Assembly: GCA_017554605.1 (NCBI GenBank)
Contig: JAFZIA010000134.1
Span: forward strand, 1-36,428
Reading direction: 5' to 3'
Source of the DNA: Bacteroidaceae bacterium
GTDB lineage: Bacteria; Bacteroidota; Bacteroidia; Bacteroidales; Bacteroidaceae
Length of the DNA: 36,428 nucleotides
Both the position numbers and the translations under genes were made by a program. The notes below the pieces were generated by a model. It was given only the letters and a program-made list of their open reading frames with translations, was not told where the DNA came from and searched no databases. Shown here one piece after another: positions 1 through 7,386 of this stretch (position 1 is the stretch's first letter; each line of letters begins with the position of its first letter).

Positions 1-255
1 CCTCGCACTGTTTCCTTAAAACAGCCTACCCGCAATTAAATTTCTTTTCGGCGTGCAGTTGGTCTAAGATTTACCTGTTGCAATAGATGAAAAATATTAG
101 TCATTCAATGTGAATTTCCCACACCTTTTTTCTACTGAGCCAAAATTCGCCGAAGGCAAACTGTCACGTAGTGACTGAGGGGTTCGAAAAAAATCCGCAA
201 GCCTTTCTGTGTAAGGAATGGCTCGCGGATAATCTATTGTAGTAAAAGTATTATT
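1..255. other. Left-edge intergenic region without a gene
   Basis: No convincing coding frame or RNA gene was seen here. It holds the terminator of the LRR gene (186-230) and two small palindromes, ttcgccgaa (146-154) and gtcac-gta-gtgac (163-175). They lie in a stretch (about 139-183) that resembles short dispersed intergenic elements, but I cannot show repetition within this window. Confidence 0.5.
186..230 (-). terminator. Rho-independent terminator of the LRR protein gene
   Basis: Read on the minus strand, an 11-bp stem (220-230 with 193-203, including one G-U pair) is followed directly by a run of seven Ts (187-193). It lies 25 bases past the stop codon of the LRR gene. The wobble pair forms only in the minus-strand transcript, which fits that direction. 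Confidence 0.8.
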
Positions 256-1740
256 TTACTTTATGAATACCTTTTTGCCGTTAAGGATGTAAATACCACG
301 TGTGGGGTTCTCCACGCGACGGCCACTGAGGTCGTAGTAAATGTTGTCGATAACCTCGTTTACAACGGGCTCTATTGCTGTTGTGCCGCCAAAGTCGAAG
401 TAGTAGCTGTTGCTGAGCTGCATTCCGGGGTTCTCGGTGTCTACTTCTTCATCGTAGATGCCGAGGTTCTTCTCGCCCAATACCAAGTATGCCTTGTTGG
501 CATTGTTTTTGAATGTACCGCCGCTGAGCGCGTCCTCGTACATTCCCACAATGCCGTCCTTCATTGAAAGAACGTAGTATTTTGCATCTTTTGCGGGGGT
601 GATATACACGTCTTCAACAGAACCGCGCAAGAGGTTACTCTTAATGGCATCAACTTTCTCAAAGGTTTGCTCAAATGTATATGTGCCTTGCTCAGCTCTC
701 ACAATTACGCCTGTGTTTGCAGGCAGCGTGCCTGTTACCTCTTGCATCATAAGGCGGTCGCCGTCTACGGTACTTGCGGTGTACACCTCTACACCCTGGG
801 GGATTGTTGCATTAAAATCCAAATATAGTGTAGCGTAGTTTGCTGCGGAGACTGTAAGGTCGAATGTCTCGGTAGAGGGTAGCTCAACTATATTCTTAAA
901 CTCGTTCCAATCTGCTGTCGATGCGTATGTCTCTTTTGCTCCGTAGGGTACATAAAGAGTACAAGCGTTTTTATCAACCCCATTGAATACACTGTTGTCT
1001 ATTGAGAATAATTTGTCGGCAGGTATAAGTGATGTTACGCTTGTAAGGCTGCATAAGTTGAACGCACAGATTTCAATCGTTGTTACGCTGTTGCCGATTG
1101 TTACATTTTTAAGGTCATAGCAACACTCGAATGCGTTTCTTTCAATCGTTGTTACGCTGTTGGGTATTTCAATGCTTGTAAGGCCGCGGCACGTGCCGAA
1201 CGCGAATTCTTTAATCGTTGTTACACTATTGGGTATTATTGTATTTTGGAAGCCCCAAAGAAGTGTATTTGACGCCGTTTCTATAATGGCGTTGCAGTTA
1301 TTGCGACTGTCATATACAGGGTTGTTTTTATCTACGGTTATGCTTGTAATGCCGTCGCAATAGTAGAACGCGCCATCTCCAATTGTTGTTACGCTGTTTG
1401 GTATTGTAATGCTTGTAAGGCCTATGCACGAATTGAACGCGCCATCTCCAATTGTTGTTACGCTGTTTGGTATTGTAATGCTTGTAATGTACCAGCACGA
1501 ATTGAACGCGTCATTTCCAATAGTTGTTACGCTGTAAGTTGTACCCTCGTAAGTTACATTTGCAGGGATTACTACATTGCCGCTATATTCAATGTAACTT
1601 TCTCTGTAAGTAACTTCAACTGTTCTATCTTCTTTGGATAAAATGTTGTAATAGATGCCTTCAACTTCAAAGTCGTGGGCACTCAATGTCGCGCAGCAAA
1701 GCATAAGGATTGCTGCAAGAATTGTTCTGAAATTTTTCAT
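256..1740 (-). CDS. Secreted BspA-like leucine-rich repeat protein with C-terminal sorting tail
   Basis: This is a 494-residue surface or secreted protein. The start is placed at the ATG at 1740, which gives a clean signal peptide (MKNFRTILAAILMLCCATLS-A); an in-frame upstream start at 1863 would add 41 residues of non-signal sequence and would lie upstream of the predicted promoter. Residues ~60-270 hold BspA-type (LRR_5) repeats with the recurring core NSVTTIGDGAFNSC..LTSITIP, 23 residues long. They are followed by a non-repeat region and a C-terminal tail with YDLSGRRV and GIYILNGKKVFIK. That tail resembles Bacteroidales Por-type secretion/sorting tails. The gene is monocistronic, with its own -7 box and terminator. 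BspA-like proteins often mediate adhesion, but the ligand cannot be inferred. Confidence 0.88.
   Translation of the reverse strand: MKNFRTILAAILMLCCATLSAHDFEVEGIYYNILSKEDRTVEVTYRESYIEYSGNVVIPANVTYEGTTYSVTTIGNDAFNSCWYITSITIPNSVTTIGDGAFNSCIGLTSITIPNSVTTIGDGAFYYCDGITSITVDKNNPVYDSRNNCNAIIETASNTLLWGFQNTIIPNSVTTIKEFAFGTCRGLTSIEIPNSVTTIERNAFECCYDLKNVTIGNSVTTIEICAFNLCSLTSVTSLIPADKLFSIDNSVFNGVDKNACTLYVPYGAKETYASTADWNEFKNIVELPSTETFDLTVSAANYATLYLDFNATIPQGVEVYTASTVDGDRLMMQEVTGTLPANTGVIVRAEQGTYTFEQTFEKVDAIKSNLLRGSVEDVYITPAKDAKYYVLSMKDGIVGMYEDALSGGTFKNNANKAYLVLGEKNLGIYDEEVDTENPGMQLSNSYYFDFGGTTAIEPVVNEVIDNIYYDLSGRRVENPTRGIYILNGKKVFIK
1042..1530 (-). repeat. Tandem LRR-coding repeats of 69 bp
   Basis: Within the LRR gene, units of 69 bp (23 codons) recur. 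The two copies around 1372-1440 and 1441-1509 are almost identical at the DNA level, including synonymous positions, and flanking units are more diverged. Such identity points to recent unit duplication or gene conversion. Confidence 0.75.
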
Positions 1741-1781
1741 TGGATTATTTGTTAATGAGATGTTGTTTTTGAAAAACTTTG

Positions 1782-1789
1782 CAAAGATA
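1782..1789 (-). promoter_or_regulatory. Putative -7 box (TATCTTTG) for the LRR gene
   Basis: The minus strand reads TATCTTTG, matching the Bacteroidota -7 consensus TAnnTTTG. It would start transcription near 1775, about 35 bases before the ATG. No TTTG lies at the expected 19-base spacing, so the -33 element is weak or absent. Confidence 0.5.
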
Positions 1790-1917
1790 TACATTTTTTT
1801 GCAAATAGGCGCTTTTGGTAATGTTAAATTGAAGGTGTGATGTAAGGGTTTTCTGTTGTGCATCTGCTGTTGAAAAATTTTTCTTCCACTGCAATGCTGT
1901 TTTTGTTGCCTTGTTAC

Positions 1918-1925
1918 TATTTTTG
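1918..1925 (+). promoter_or_regulatory. Putative -7 box (TATTTTTG) for the endonuclease gene
   Basis: TATTTTTG fits TAnnTTTG and lies 23 bases before the ATG at 1949. An in-frame GTG at 1925 falls inside this box, which argues for the ATG as the true start. There is no clear -33 TTTG at the right spacing. Confidence 0.4.
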
Positions 1926-1948
1926 TGCTTAAAATAAATCTAACGACA

Positions 1949-3253
1949 ATGAAAAACTATTTGTATATAACTTTCTTTCTTTTGCTCTTGCCGTCGTTGC
2001 TCTTTGCTCAGGACGATTATTACCGCAGCATAGATGGCGTAAAGGGTGGCAAGGAACTTAAAACTGCATTGCACAATCTTATTAAAAAGCATAGACAGAT
2101 ACCGTATGGTACAGGTACAAACTCCACGTGGGGTGCTTTTTACACTACCGATGCTGTTGCCGACGGCGACAGGCGCAGGGTGGCGGATATGTACTCGGAC
2201 ACTGTGCGCTATTTCGACAGGAAAGGGCGCTCCATAGATGGAATGAATATTGAGCACAGTGTGGCTAAAAGCTGGTGGGGCGGCACAGAGAATGATGCTT
2301 ATTTCGATCTTCATCATCTTAATCCGGCCGATGCCGAAGCCAACGGACGTAAGAATAATTACCCGCTTGCAGAGCTATCTTCGGTCACTTGGCAGAATGG
2401 TGTCACTTTTGTGGGTAAAGCAAACATAGCAGGAGTAAGTCAGAATGCGTACGAGCCTTGCGATGAGTATAAGGGCGATTTTGCGCGGGTGTTTATGTAT
2501 ATGTTCACTTGTTATCAGAACCTGACGTGGAAATATACTTGGATGAATTATGCCAATAGTACCTATCCTACGCTTAAGCCTTGGGCGGTGGACCTGCTTC
2601 TCAAATGGCATTCGCAGGACCCAGTGAGTGAAAAGGAGCGCAACCGCAACAATGCTGTCTATGAGATTCAGGGCAACCGCAACCCCTTTGTCGACTATCC
2701 GCAGCTTGCGCACTATGTGTGGGGCGACTCGGTCGATTGTACATTCTCGCTTGGCAGCGGTGCTTCGCGCGATGACAATGGTGCAGGCTGTCGGTCTAAT
2801 GTGTTTACCCGCTTGTGCGATGCGGGGCAGTTGGCGGTTGGCGATACTGTGATAATTGTGTGCGACGGGGTTGCGCTGGGTTCGGAGCAGCGTGCCAACA
2901 ACAGAGGGGCTGCACAGGTGTGCGTAGAGGGTAATGTGCTTGTGGACCCTGCCGGCGATGTTCTGAAGATTGTACTTGCAAAGGGTGCAAAGAAGGGTAC
3001 ATTTGCTCTGAAGGTGCAGGGGGGCTATCTGTGTGCAGCGTCGAACAGCGGCAATTTCCTGCGTACACAGCGCACCGTAGACGCAAATGCAAGCTGGCGC
3101 CTGTCTGTCGGCAAGGACGGCTGTGTGACTATTGTCGCTTGTGGCAGCAATAGCCGCAACCTCTTGCGCTACAATGCTGCGGCTAAGGTATTTTCGTGTT
3201 ACGCGAGCGGACAAAAGAGCGTTGTAGTATTTGTGAAGCGGGCAAAGGAGTAG
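1949..3253 (+). CDS. Secreted endonuclease I family nuclease
   Basis: This 434-residue exported nuclease belongs to the endonuclease I (EndA/NucM, His-Me finger) family. Its signal peptide is MKNYLYITFFLLLLPSLLFA-Q. The catalytic part (~residues 30-265) carries the signature IEHSVAKSWWGG (putative catalytic His103), FDLHHLNPADAEANGRKNNYPL and NRNPFVDYPQLAHYVWGD. The family cuts DNA/RNA non-specifically in the periplasm or outside the cell. About 150 C-terminal residues form an extra domain ending in LLRYNAAAKVFSCY and VVVFVKRAKE, a tail type I recall from other Bacteroidales secreted nucleases; its role is unknown. The start at 1949 fits the signal peptide; the upstream in-frame GTG at 1925 lies in the promoter. 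Confidence 0.9.
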   Translation: MKNYLYITFFLLLLPSLLFAQDDYYRSIDGVKGGKELKTALHNLIKKHRQIPYGTGTNSTWGAFYTTDAVADGDRRRVADMYSDTVRYFDRKGRSIDGMNIEHSVAKSWWGGTENDAYFDLHHLNPADAEANGRKNNYPLAELSSVTWQNGVTFVGKANIAGVSQNAYEPCDEYKGDFARVFMYMFTCYQNLTWKYTWMNYANSTYPTLKPWAVDLLLKWHSQDPVSEKERNRNNAVYEIQGNRNPFVDYPQLAHYVWGDSVDCTFSLGSGASRDDNGAGCRSNVFTRLCDAGQLAVGDTVIIVCDGVALGSEQRANNRGAAQVCVEGNVLVDPAGDVLKIVLAKGAKKGTFALKVQGGYLCAASNSGNFLRTQRTVDANASWRLSVGKDGCVTIVACGSNSRNLLRYNAAAKVFSCYASGQKSVVVFVKRAKE

Positions 3254-3306
3254 TCACTTTATTTTCGTTTACAAAAGTTAATGAATGGTTAAATGTCGCT
3301 GTTTCT

Positions 3307-3337
3307 TTTGAGAAAGAGCCAAATTTGTGTAGTTTTG
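3307..3337 (+). promoter_or_regulatory. Bacteroidota-type promoter of the WaaP-like gene
   Basis: TTTG (3307-3310), a 19-base spacer and TAGTTTTG (3330-3337) match the consensus TTTG-N19-TAnnTTTG. The predicted transcription start is near 3344, inside the left arm of the hairpin at 3339-3368. Confidence 0.7.
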
Positions 3338-3338
3338 C

Positions 3339-3368
3339 AGAAAACTTTTTTGAGCAAAAAAGTTTTCT
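3339..3368 (+). promoter_or_regulatory. Perfect 13-bp hairpin at the predicted transcript start
   Basis: The arms agaaaactttttt (3339-3351) and aaaaaagttttct (3356-3368) are perfectly complementary around the loop gagc. The element sits directly downstream of the -7 box, so it is either an operator palindrome or a 5' leader hairpin. It is not a typical terminator, because no T-run follows and the coding start is only 32 bases on. Confidence 0.55.
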
Positions 3369-3400
3369 ATTAACACAGACACCAAACAAACCATATATAA

Positions 3401-4153
3401 ATGAAGATAACTGTTCACCCCGATTATCGCTATCTTGAACCGCAACTGCGTAGAATTGTATCGGGAGACTACACCGTAGAAAAGGTATTTTGCAAAAAGC
3501 GGAATATTGTAGAAAAGGTTGTTCTGGCGGGCAGGCCTTTTGTTGTAAAGACTTTCAAACGGCCGACGCTTGCCAATTGCTTTATCTACACTTTTTTTAG
3601 AAAAAGTAAAGCGCAAAGAGCTTACGAGTATGCGCTTATGCTGTTGGAGAAGGGGATAAAGACTCCTTTTCCCGTTGCATATATCGAGGTAAAGAAGAAC
3701 GGTTTCTTTCACACAGGGTATTTTGTAGCCGAGTATTTCGATGCTCCCACGCTCTCTTCCATTCTTCCCGGGCAATATTCTGCCGATGAGCTTTCGAGAA
3801 TAGGCTCATCGTTCATCTCTTTTACAATAAGCCTGCAGGAGAAACGTATTCTTCCGCTCGATTATAATCCGGGCAATATATTCTATTTCCCCGACAGCAA
3901 GAGCGGCGGATACAATTTTGCGTTGACCGACATTAACCGTATGCGCTTTGGCGGGGTGCTGCTTAATCGTAATATTATGCGTGGTTTTGAGCAGTTCGGT
4001 GTCTCGACCGAGCATTTGTATGATTTCCTGTTGCGATACTCAATCCAACGGGGAGTGGACCTCGATTTCTGTATGTATCAGTTCCTCTCTTTCAGGATAC
4101 GCAAAAAGTTAAGGCGTTTCATAAAGGAGAGGCTCAGGCGCGGGCGTAGTTAG
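3401..4153 (+). CDS. WaaP/Kdo-kinase-like (InaA family) lipopolysaccharide kinase
   Basis: This 250-residue cytoplasmic protein belongs to the LPS (Kdo/heptose) kinase family, which has a protein-kinase-like fold and phosphorylates the inner core of lipopolysaccharide using ATP. Visible landmarks are RPFVVKTFKR (ATP-site Lys50), a probable helix-C acid around AYEYA, FVAEYFDAPTL (hinge), LPLDYNPGNIFYF (catalytic loop, Asp154 and Asn159) and ALTDINRMRF (metal-binding Asp177). The catalytic loop lacks the usual His-Gly before Asp, and the glycine loop is poor. This may be normal divergence for Bacteroidales. The C-terminus is very basic. It is transcribed alone, with its own promoter and a shared terminator. 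Confidence 0.8.
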   Translation: MKITVHPDYRYLEPQLRRIVSGDYTVEKVFCKKRNIVEKVVLAGRPFVVKTFKRPTLANCFIYTFFRKSKAQRAYEYALMLLEKGIKTPFPVAYIEVKKNGFFHTGYFVAEYFDAPTLSSILPGQYSADELSRIGSSFISFTISLQEKRILPLDYNPGNIFYFPDSKSGGYNFALTDINRMRFGGVLLNRNIMRGFEQFGVSTEHLYDFLLRYSIQRGVDLDFCMYQFLSFRIRKKLRRFIKERLRRGRS

Positions 4154-4194
4154 GTCTTGACCGAAATTACTTCTTTTATTCTAATTCCAACAAT

Positions 4195-4240
4195 ATAAAC
4201 GAGGGTAACCTTTCCTGCTTTTCGGGTTACCCTCGTTTAT
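4195..4240. terminator. Bidirectional terminator between the WaaP-like gene and thrC
   Basis: A perfect 16-bp stem (4195-4210 with 4225-4240) and a 14-base loop sit between two convergent stop codons (4153 and 4263). The stem is long and GC-rich at its centre. Neither side has a long T-run, so part of its function could be RNA 3'-end protection. Confidence 0.8.
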
Positions 4241-4262
4241 GCTGCATTGCTGTCGCAGCCTC

Positions 4263-5591
4263 TCAATTGTAGTACTTGTCATTCTCGCTCTGCTCCTCGT
4301 TGAGAAGGTAGCTCTTGAGCGTGCCGAAATTCTTGTCAATCTGTACGCTCTCTTTAGTGCCGCTCATAAATTGCTGCAGGGCTTGCGGTATTTCTATCTC
4401 CTCTCCTGTTATTCCCTCTATGGTATCCTTGAATTTCGCGGGGTGGGCAGTTTCGAGGAACACTCCCGTCTCGCCCGGTTGCAACAGCTCCTTCAGGGCA
4501 AGATAGCCGCAGGCACCGTGAGGGTCGAGCAGATAGCTGTTGTCCTGCAGGCACTCTTTTACGCCTCCGGCTATTTGTGCGTCGCTGTATGTGGCACCGC
4601 TAATCTCCTTGCACACATCTTTGTGGCTGCTGCCGTACAGGTGCATAATGCGTGCGAAATTGCTTGGCGCTCCCACGTCCATTGCGTTGGCAATGGTGCT
4701 TACCGATGCTTTTGGGCTGTACTCTCCTGTCTGCAGATAGTTGTAGACAATGTCGTTGCTGTTGTTCGCTGCCACGAAACGCTTGACGGGCAGTCCCATT
4801 CTCTTTGCAAAGAGTCCCGCCGTGAGGTTGCCGAAGTTTCCGCTCGGAACAGATATTGTCAATTCCTTTTCCCTGCCCATCTTCTTCAATTGTGCATACG
4901 CCCAGAAATAGTAGAACGACTGCGGGAGGAAACGTGCCAGATTTATGGAATTTGCACTTGTGAGGAACATCTCCTCGTTGAGCTCCTCGTCCATAAAGGC
5001 TTGCTTCACAAGTGCCTGGCAGTCGTCGAAACAGCCGTCCACCTCAATGGCGGTGATGTTCTTGCCTAGTGTGGTGAACTGTTTCTCCTGTATCTCGCTC
5101 ACTTTGCCCTTGGGATAAAGTACATATACGTTTATATTCTCAACACCCAGGAAGCCGTTGGCAACGGCGCTGCCCGTGTCGCCCGACGTTGCCACGAGCA
5201 CATTCACGCGCTTGTTGCTGTTCTTTACAAAATACCCCAGCATACGTGCCATAAAGCGTGCGCCCACGTCCTTGAAGGCGAGTGTGGGGCCGTGGAAAAG
5301 CTCAAGCGAGTATATGTCGTCAGTCACTTTTACTGCGGGAATCTCAAAGTTCATTGTCTCGTAGACAATCCTCTTCAGCTCGTCGGCAGGAATCTCCTCG
5401 CCAAAGAATGCTGTTGCAACGTGGTACGATATTTCCTGCAGTGTCATACAGTCGATATTTTCGAAGAACTCCTGCGGGAGAGTTCTTATACATTCGGGCA
5501 TATAAAGTCCCTTGTCGGGGGCGAGTCCTTTTATCACTGCCTGCTCCAATGAGGCTGCATCGGCTTTTCCGTTTGTGCTGAAGTATTTCAT
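4263..5591 (-). CDS. thrC: Threonine synthase
   Basis: This 442-residue pyridoxal-phosphate enzyme converts O-phosphohomoserine to threonine, the last step of the pathway. Residues 1-30 (MKYFSTNGKADAASLEQAVI onward) are typical of the N-terminal threonine synthase domain. The Schiff-base lysine is Lys107 in GPTLAFKDVGARF, and the phosphate-binding glycine loop is VATSGDTGSAVANGF (~133-147). Length is standard for the family. It lies 31 bases downstream of the proposed homoserine kinase gene on the same strand, so the two consecutive steps are co-transcribed. Confidence 0.96.
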   Translation of the reverse strand: MKYFSTNGKADAASLEQAVIKGLAPDKGLYMPECIRTLPQEFFENIDCMTLQEISYHVATAFFGEEIPADELKRIVYETMNFEIPAVKVTDDIYSLELFHGPTLAFKDVGARFMARMLGYFVKNSNKRVNVLVATSGDTGSAVANGFLGVENINVYVLYPKGKVSEIQEKQFTTLGKNITAIEVDGCFDDCQALVKQAFMDEELNEEMFLTSANSINLARFLPQSFYYFWAYAQLKKMGREKELTISVPSGNFGNLTAGLFAKRMGLPVKRFVAANNSNDIVYNYLQTGEYSPKASVSTIANAMDVGAPSNFARIMHLYGSSHKDVCKEISGATYSDAQIAGGVKECLQDNSYLLDPHGACGYLALKELLQPGETGVFLETAHPAKFKDTIEGITGEEIEIPQALQQFMSGTKESVQIDKNFGTLKSYLLNEEQSENDKYYN

Positions 5592-5622
5592 ATTGTGTGT
5601 AGTGTTAGGGGTTGGTGTGTTC

Positions 5623-6834
5623 TTAGTGTAGCATAAATGCGTTAATGAATTCGTCCTCCTTGAGCAGGCCGTAGCTTCCGTCGTGTGCCGATATTTCGTC
5701 GAACGTCTCCACGCTGTCGGCCTCTATGCCTGGGTACCATATAAGGAAGGGTACGGGCTCCGAGGTGTGGGTTCGATGCTTGCAGGGGGTGGGGTGGTCG
5801 GGGAGAATGGCTATTGCCACAGGCTCGTCCCACTCTTTCACTGCTTCGTATATGGGGCCCACTGCGCGGCTGTCGAGATTCTCTATCGTGCGCATCTTGA
5901 GTGCGACATTCCCTTCGTGTCCCGCTTCGTCGCTTGCCTCAATGTGCAGATAGACAAAATCGTCGTCCTTGAGTGCGTCGAGCAGTGCGGCTGTCTTGTT
6001 CTCGTAGTTGGTGTCGTAGAGTCCTGTGGCGCCCTCCACCTGCAACGTGCGCAGTCCCGCGTAGTGGCCGATGCCTCTGATGAGGTCTACCGCCGATATT
6101 ACCGAGCCGCGCTTTATCTGAGGGAATTTCTCGCTCAGCGGCTCCATCTGCGGGCGGTAGCCGCCGCCCCAGGGCCAGATGCTGTTGGCAGGGTCTTTCC
6201 CCTCGGCAATGCGCTGGCGGTTGAGCGGGTGGTCGGCAAGCAGCAGTTGCGATTTTACTATAAGCCCGTTGAGCAGGTCGGCTGTCTCCTGGGCTTCGGG
6301 GACATCGGCCTTGACAAGGTAAGGGGCGAACTTCTGTCCTGGAATATCGTGCGGAGGAGTGCAACTGATGCGTTTGTCGCCGCCTTTTATTATGAGCAGA
6401 TGGCGGTATTGCACTCCTGTGTGAAAGCGCACGCGCTCGTTGCCCAGGTGCTGCTGCAGATATTTTACGAGAATGTCGGCCTCCTCGGTGCTGATGTGTC
6501 CCGATGAGTGGTTCTTGAGTATGTGGTCGTTGATGCATACGATGTTGCAGCGCAGTGCAAGCTCCCCTTTTTCAAGCTCAATGCCTATGCTTGCTGCTTC
6601 CAACGGTCCACGGCCTTCGTACACTTTTTCGAGGTTGTATCCCAGTACCGACATATTGGCAACCTCGCTTCCGGGGTGAAAACCGTCTGCTACGGTGACT
6701 AACCGTCCGCAGCGTCCCATTCTTGCGAGCTTGTCCATATATGGTGTGTAGGCTGCCTGCATAAGTGTCTTTCCACCTAACGATTCCTCTTGCCAGTCGG
6801 CCATTCCGTCTCCCAGTATTATAATGTGTTTCAT
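5623..6834 (-). CDS. PGM-like metalloenzyme, proposed homoserine kinase (apgM type)
   Basis: This 403-residue protein belongs to the alkaline-phosphatase/iPGM superfamily, archaeal-type cofactor-independent phosphoglycerate mutase branch. It carries HIIILGDGMADW (metal-binding Asp near the N-terminus), GSEVANMSVLGYN (nucleophile Ser region), HIEASDEAGHEGN and AILPDHPTPCKHRTHTSEPVPF (metal ligands). This subgroup, next to threonine genes, is the 'proposed homoserine kinase' family and is thought to replace ThrB in Bacteroides. The position directly upstream of thrC supports homoserine phosphorylation over glycolysis. The ATG at 6834 is chosen because the upstream in-frame extension (to 6927) is low-complexity leader sequence. 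The gene follows a Thr-rich leader peptide. Confidence 0.9.
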   Translation of the reverse strand: MKHIIILGDGMADWQEESLGGKTLMQAAYTPYMDKLARMGRCGRLVTVADGFHPGSEVANMSVLGYNLEKVYEGRGPLEAASIGIELEKGELALRCNIVCINDHILKNHSSGHISTEEADILVKYLQQHLGNERVRFHTGVQYRHLLIIKGGDKRISCTPPHDIPGQKFAPYLVKADVPEAQETADLLNGLIVKSQLLLADHPLNRQRIAEGKDPANSIWPWGGGYRPQMEPLSEKFPQIKRGSVISAVDLIRGIGHYAGLRTLQVEGATGLYDTNYENKTAALLDALKDDDFVYLHIEASDEAGHEGNVALKMRTIENLDSRAVGPIYEAVKEWDEPVAIAILPDHPTPCKHRTHTSEPVPFLIWYPGIEADSVETFDEISAHDGSYGLLKEDEFINAFMLH

Positions 6835-7005
6835 AAAGGTTCTTTGTTTTTTTGTAATTGTTTTTCTTTGGACTACAACGGTTGCAGTGCGACACATTGT
6901 TGTGTGCCTTAAATTGTTGCAATGCACAAAAGATTATATTTGTGCCTTTGTTGTAAATAAAAATGTTTGCTGAGAAAAGTTTCGCGTAGAAACAAAAATA
7001 CTATC
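6835..7005 (-). promoter_or_regulatory. Long leader between the Thr-rich peptide and the homoserine kinase gene
   Basis: This is 171 bases of untranslated leader on the minus strand. Just after the leader peptide, AATAC/GTATT with an inner CC/GG pairing could form a weak hairpin followed by TTTG (about 6985-7015), a candidate attenuator terminator. A second small stem, GCACAAA/TTTGTGC, lies at about 6923-6945. Neither is as strong as the intrinsic terminators elsewhere in the window, so the mechanism is not settled. Confidence 0.4.
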
Positions 7006-7113
7006 CTAACCCCTAAGGGTATTGGTGGTGGAAGTACAGCGTGCAGTGCCGCACGTGTTGATACTTGCGGTGGCCGTCGTGGAGATTGCTGTATGTAGGT
7101 AGTATCTGTTCAT
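7006..7113 (-). CDS. Threonine-rich leader peptide (thrL-like)
   Basis: This short frame encodes 35 residues beginning MNRYYLHTAIS. Ten residues are threonine and two are isoleucine, clustered between positions 8 and 32 (STTATASINT, CTSTTNT). It begins about 22 bases after the predicted transcription start and ends 171 bases upstream of the threonine pathway gene. This matches the layout of amino-acid attenuator leaders such as E. coli thrL, where scarce threonyl- or isoleucyl-tRNA stalls the ribosome and favours readthrough. The peptide itself would have no function. A longer in-frame version could begin at 7269, but it would span the predicted promoter. Identification rests on composition and position only. 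Confidence 0.65.
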   Translation of the reverse strand: MNRYYLHTAISTTATASINTCGTARCTSTTNTLRG

Positions 7114-7142
7114 CTTTTTGTACGCTTGTATAAGCTCGGTGG

Positions 7143-7173
7143 CAAATGTATCAATAAATTCCATTAAAACAAT
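7143..7173 (-). promoter_or_regulatory. Promoter of the threonine leader-thrB2-thrC unit
   Basis: The minus strand reads ATTG (7170-7173), 19 bases, then TACATTTG (7143-7150). This fits the Bacteroidota consensus with one mismatch in the -33 element. Transcription would begin near 7136, so the transcript carries a ~300-base leader containing the Thr-rich peptide. Confidence 0.65.
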
Positions 7174-7289
7174 ATTTATGGTGACTTTTTTTGATAGTTT
7201 TTTGCAGTATATTTGTAAAAATGACATATTGTCAAATGGTGCGGCCCTAAAAACGTGGCAGGCCTGCATTTAAAATAGCAATGCGTTAT

Positions 7290-7320
7290 TTTGTTTACTG
7301 CTGCTTTTGGTATAACTTTG
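7290..7320 (+). promoter_or_regulatory. Promoter of recX-comF
   Basis: TTTG (7290-7293), exactly 19 bases, then TAACTTTG (7313-7320) is a perfect match to the Bacteroidota consensus. The predicted start near 7327 leaves a 60-base AT-rich leader before recX. Confidence 0.75.
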
Positions 7321-7386
7321 TGTAGTTCATTAGAAGATACTTAAATTAAGCTGCTGCTAAATAATTTCAAAAATTCCAAAAATAGA

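Noticed and set aside
175..195. The ggttcga sequence, which resembles a tRNA T-arm
   Set aside because: No acceptor, D or anticodon stems can be drawn around it; it belongs to the flank of the LRR gene terminator.
2375..3214. A 279-codon open frame opposite the endonuclease gene
   Set aside because: It is a shadow of the nuclease gene, with no domain-like pattern or start signals.
5623..6834. Annotating this gene as glycolytic phosphoglycerate mutase
   Set aside because: It sits directly upstream of thrC and belongs to the PGM subgroup proposed to be homoserine kinase; a glycolytic role is less likely, though not excluded.
7006..7269. An 87-codon frame as a protein gene
   Set aside because: Its first half would span the predicted promoter at 7143-7173. 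Only the last 35 codons (Thr-rich leader) are supported.
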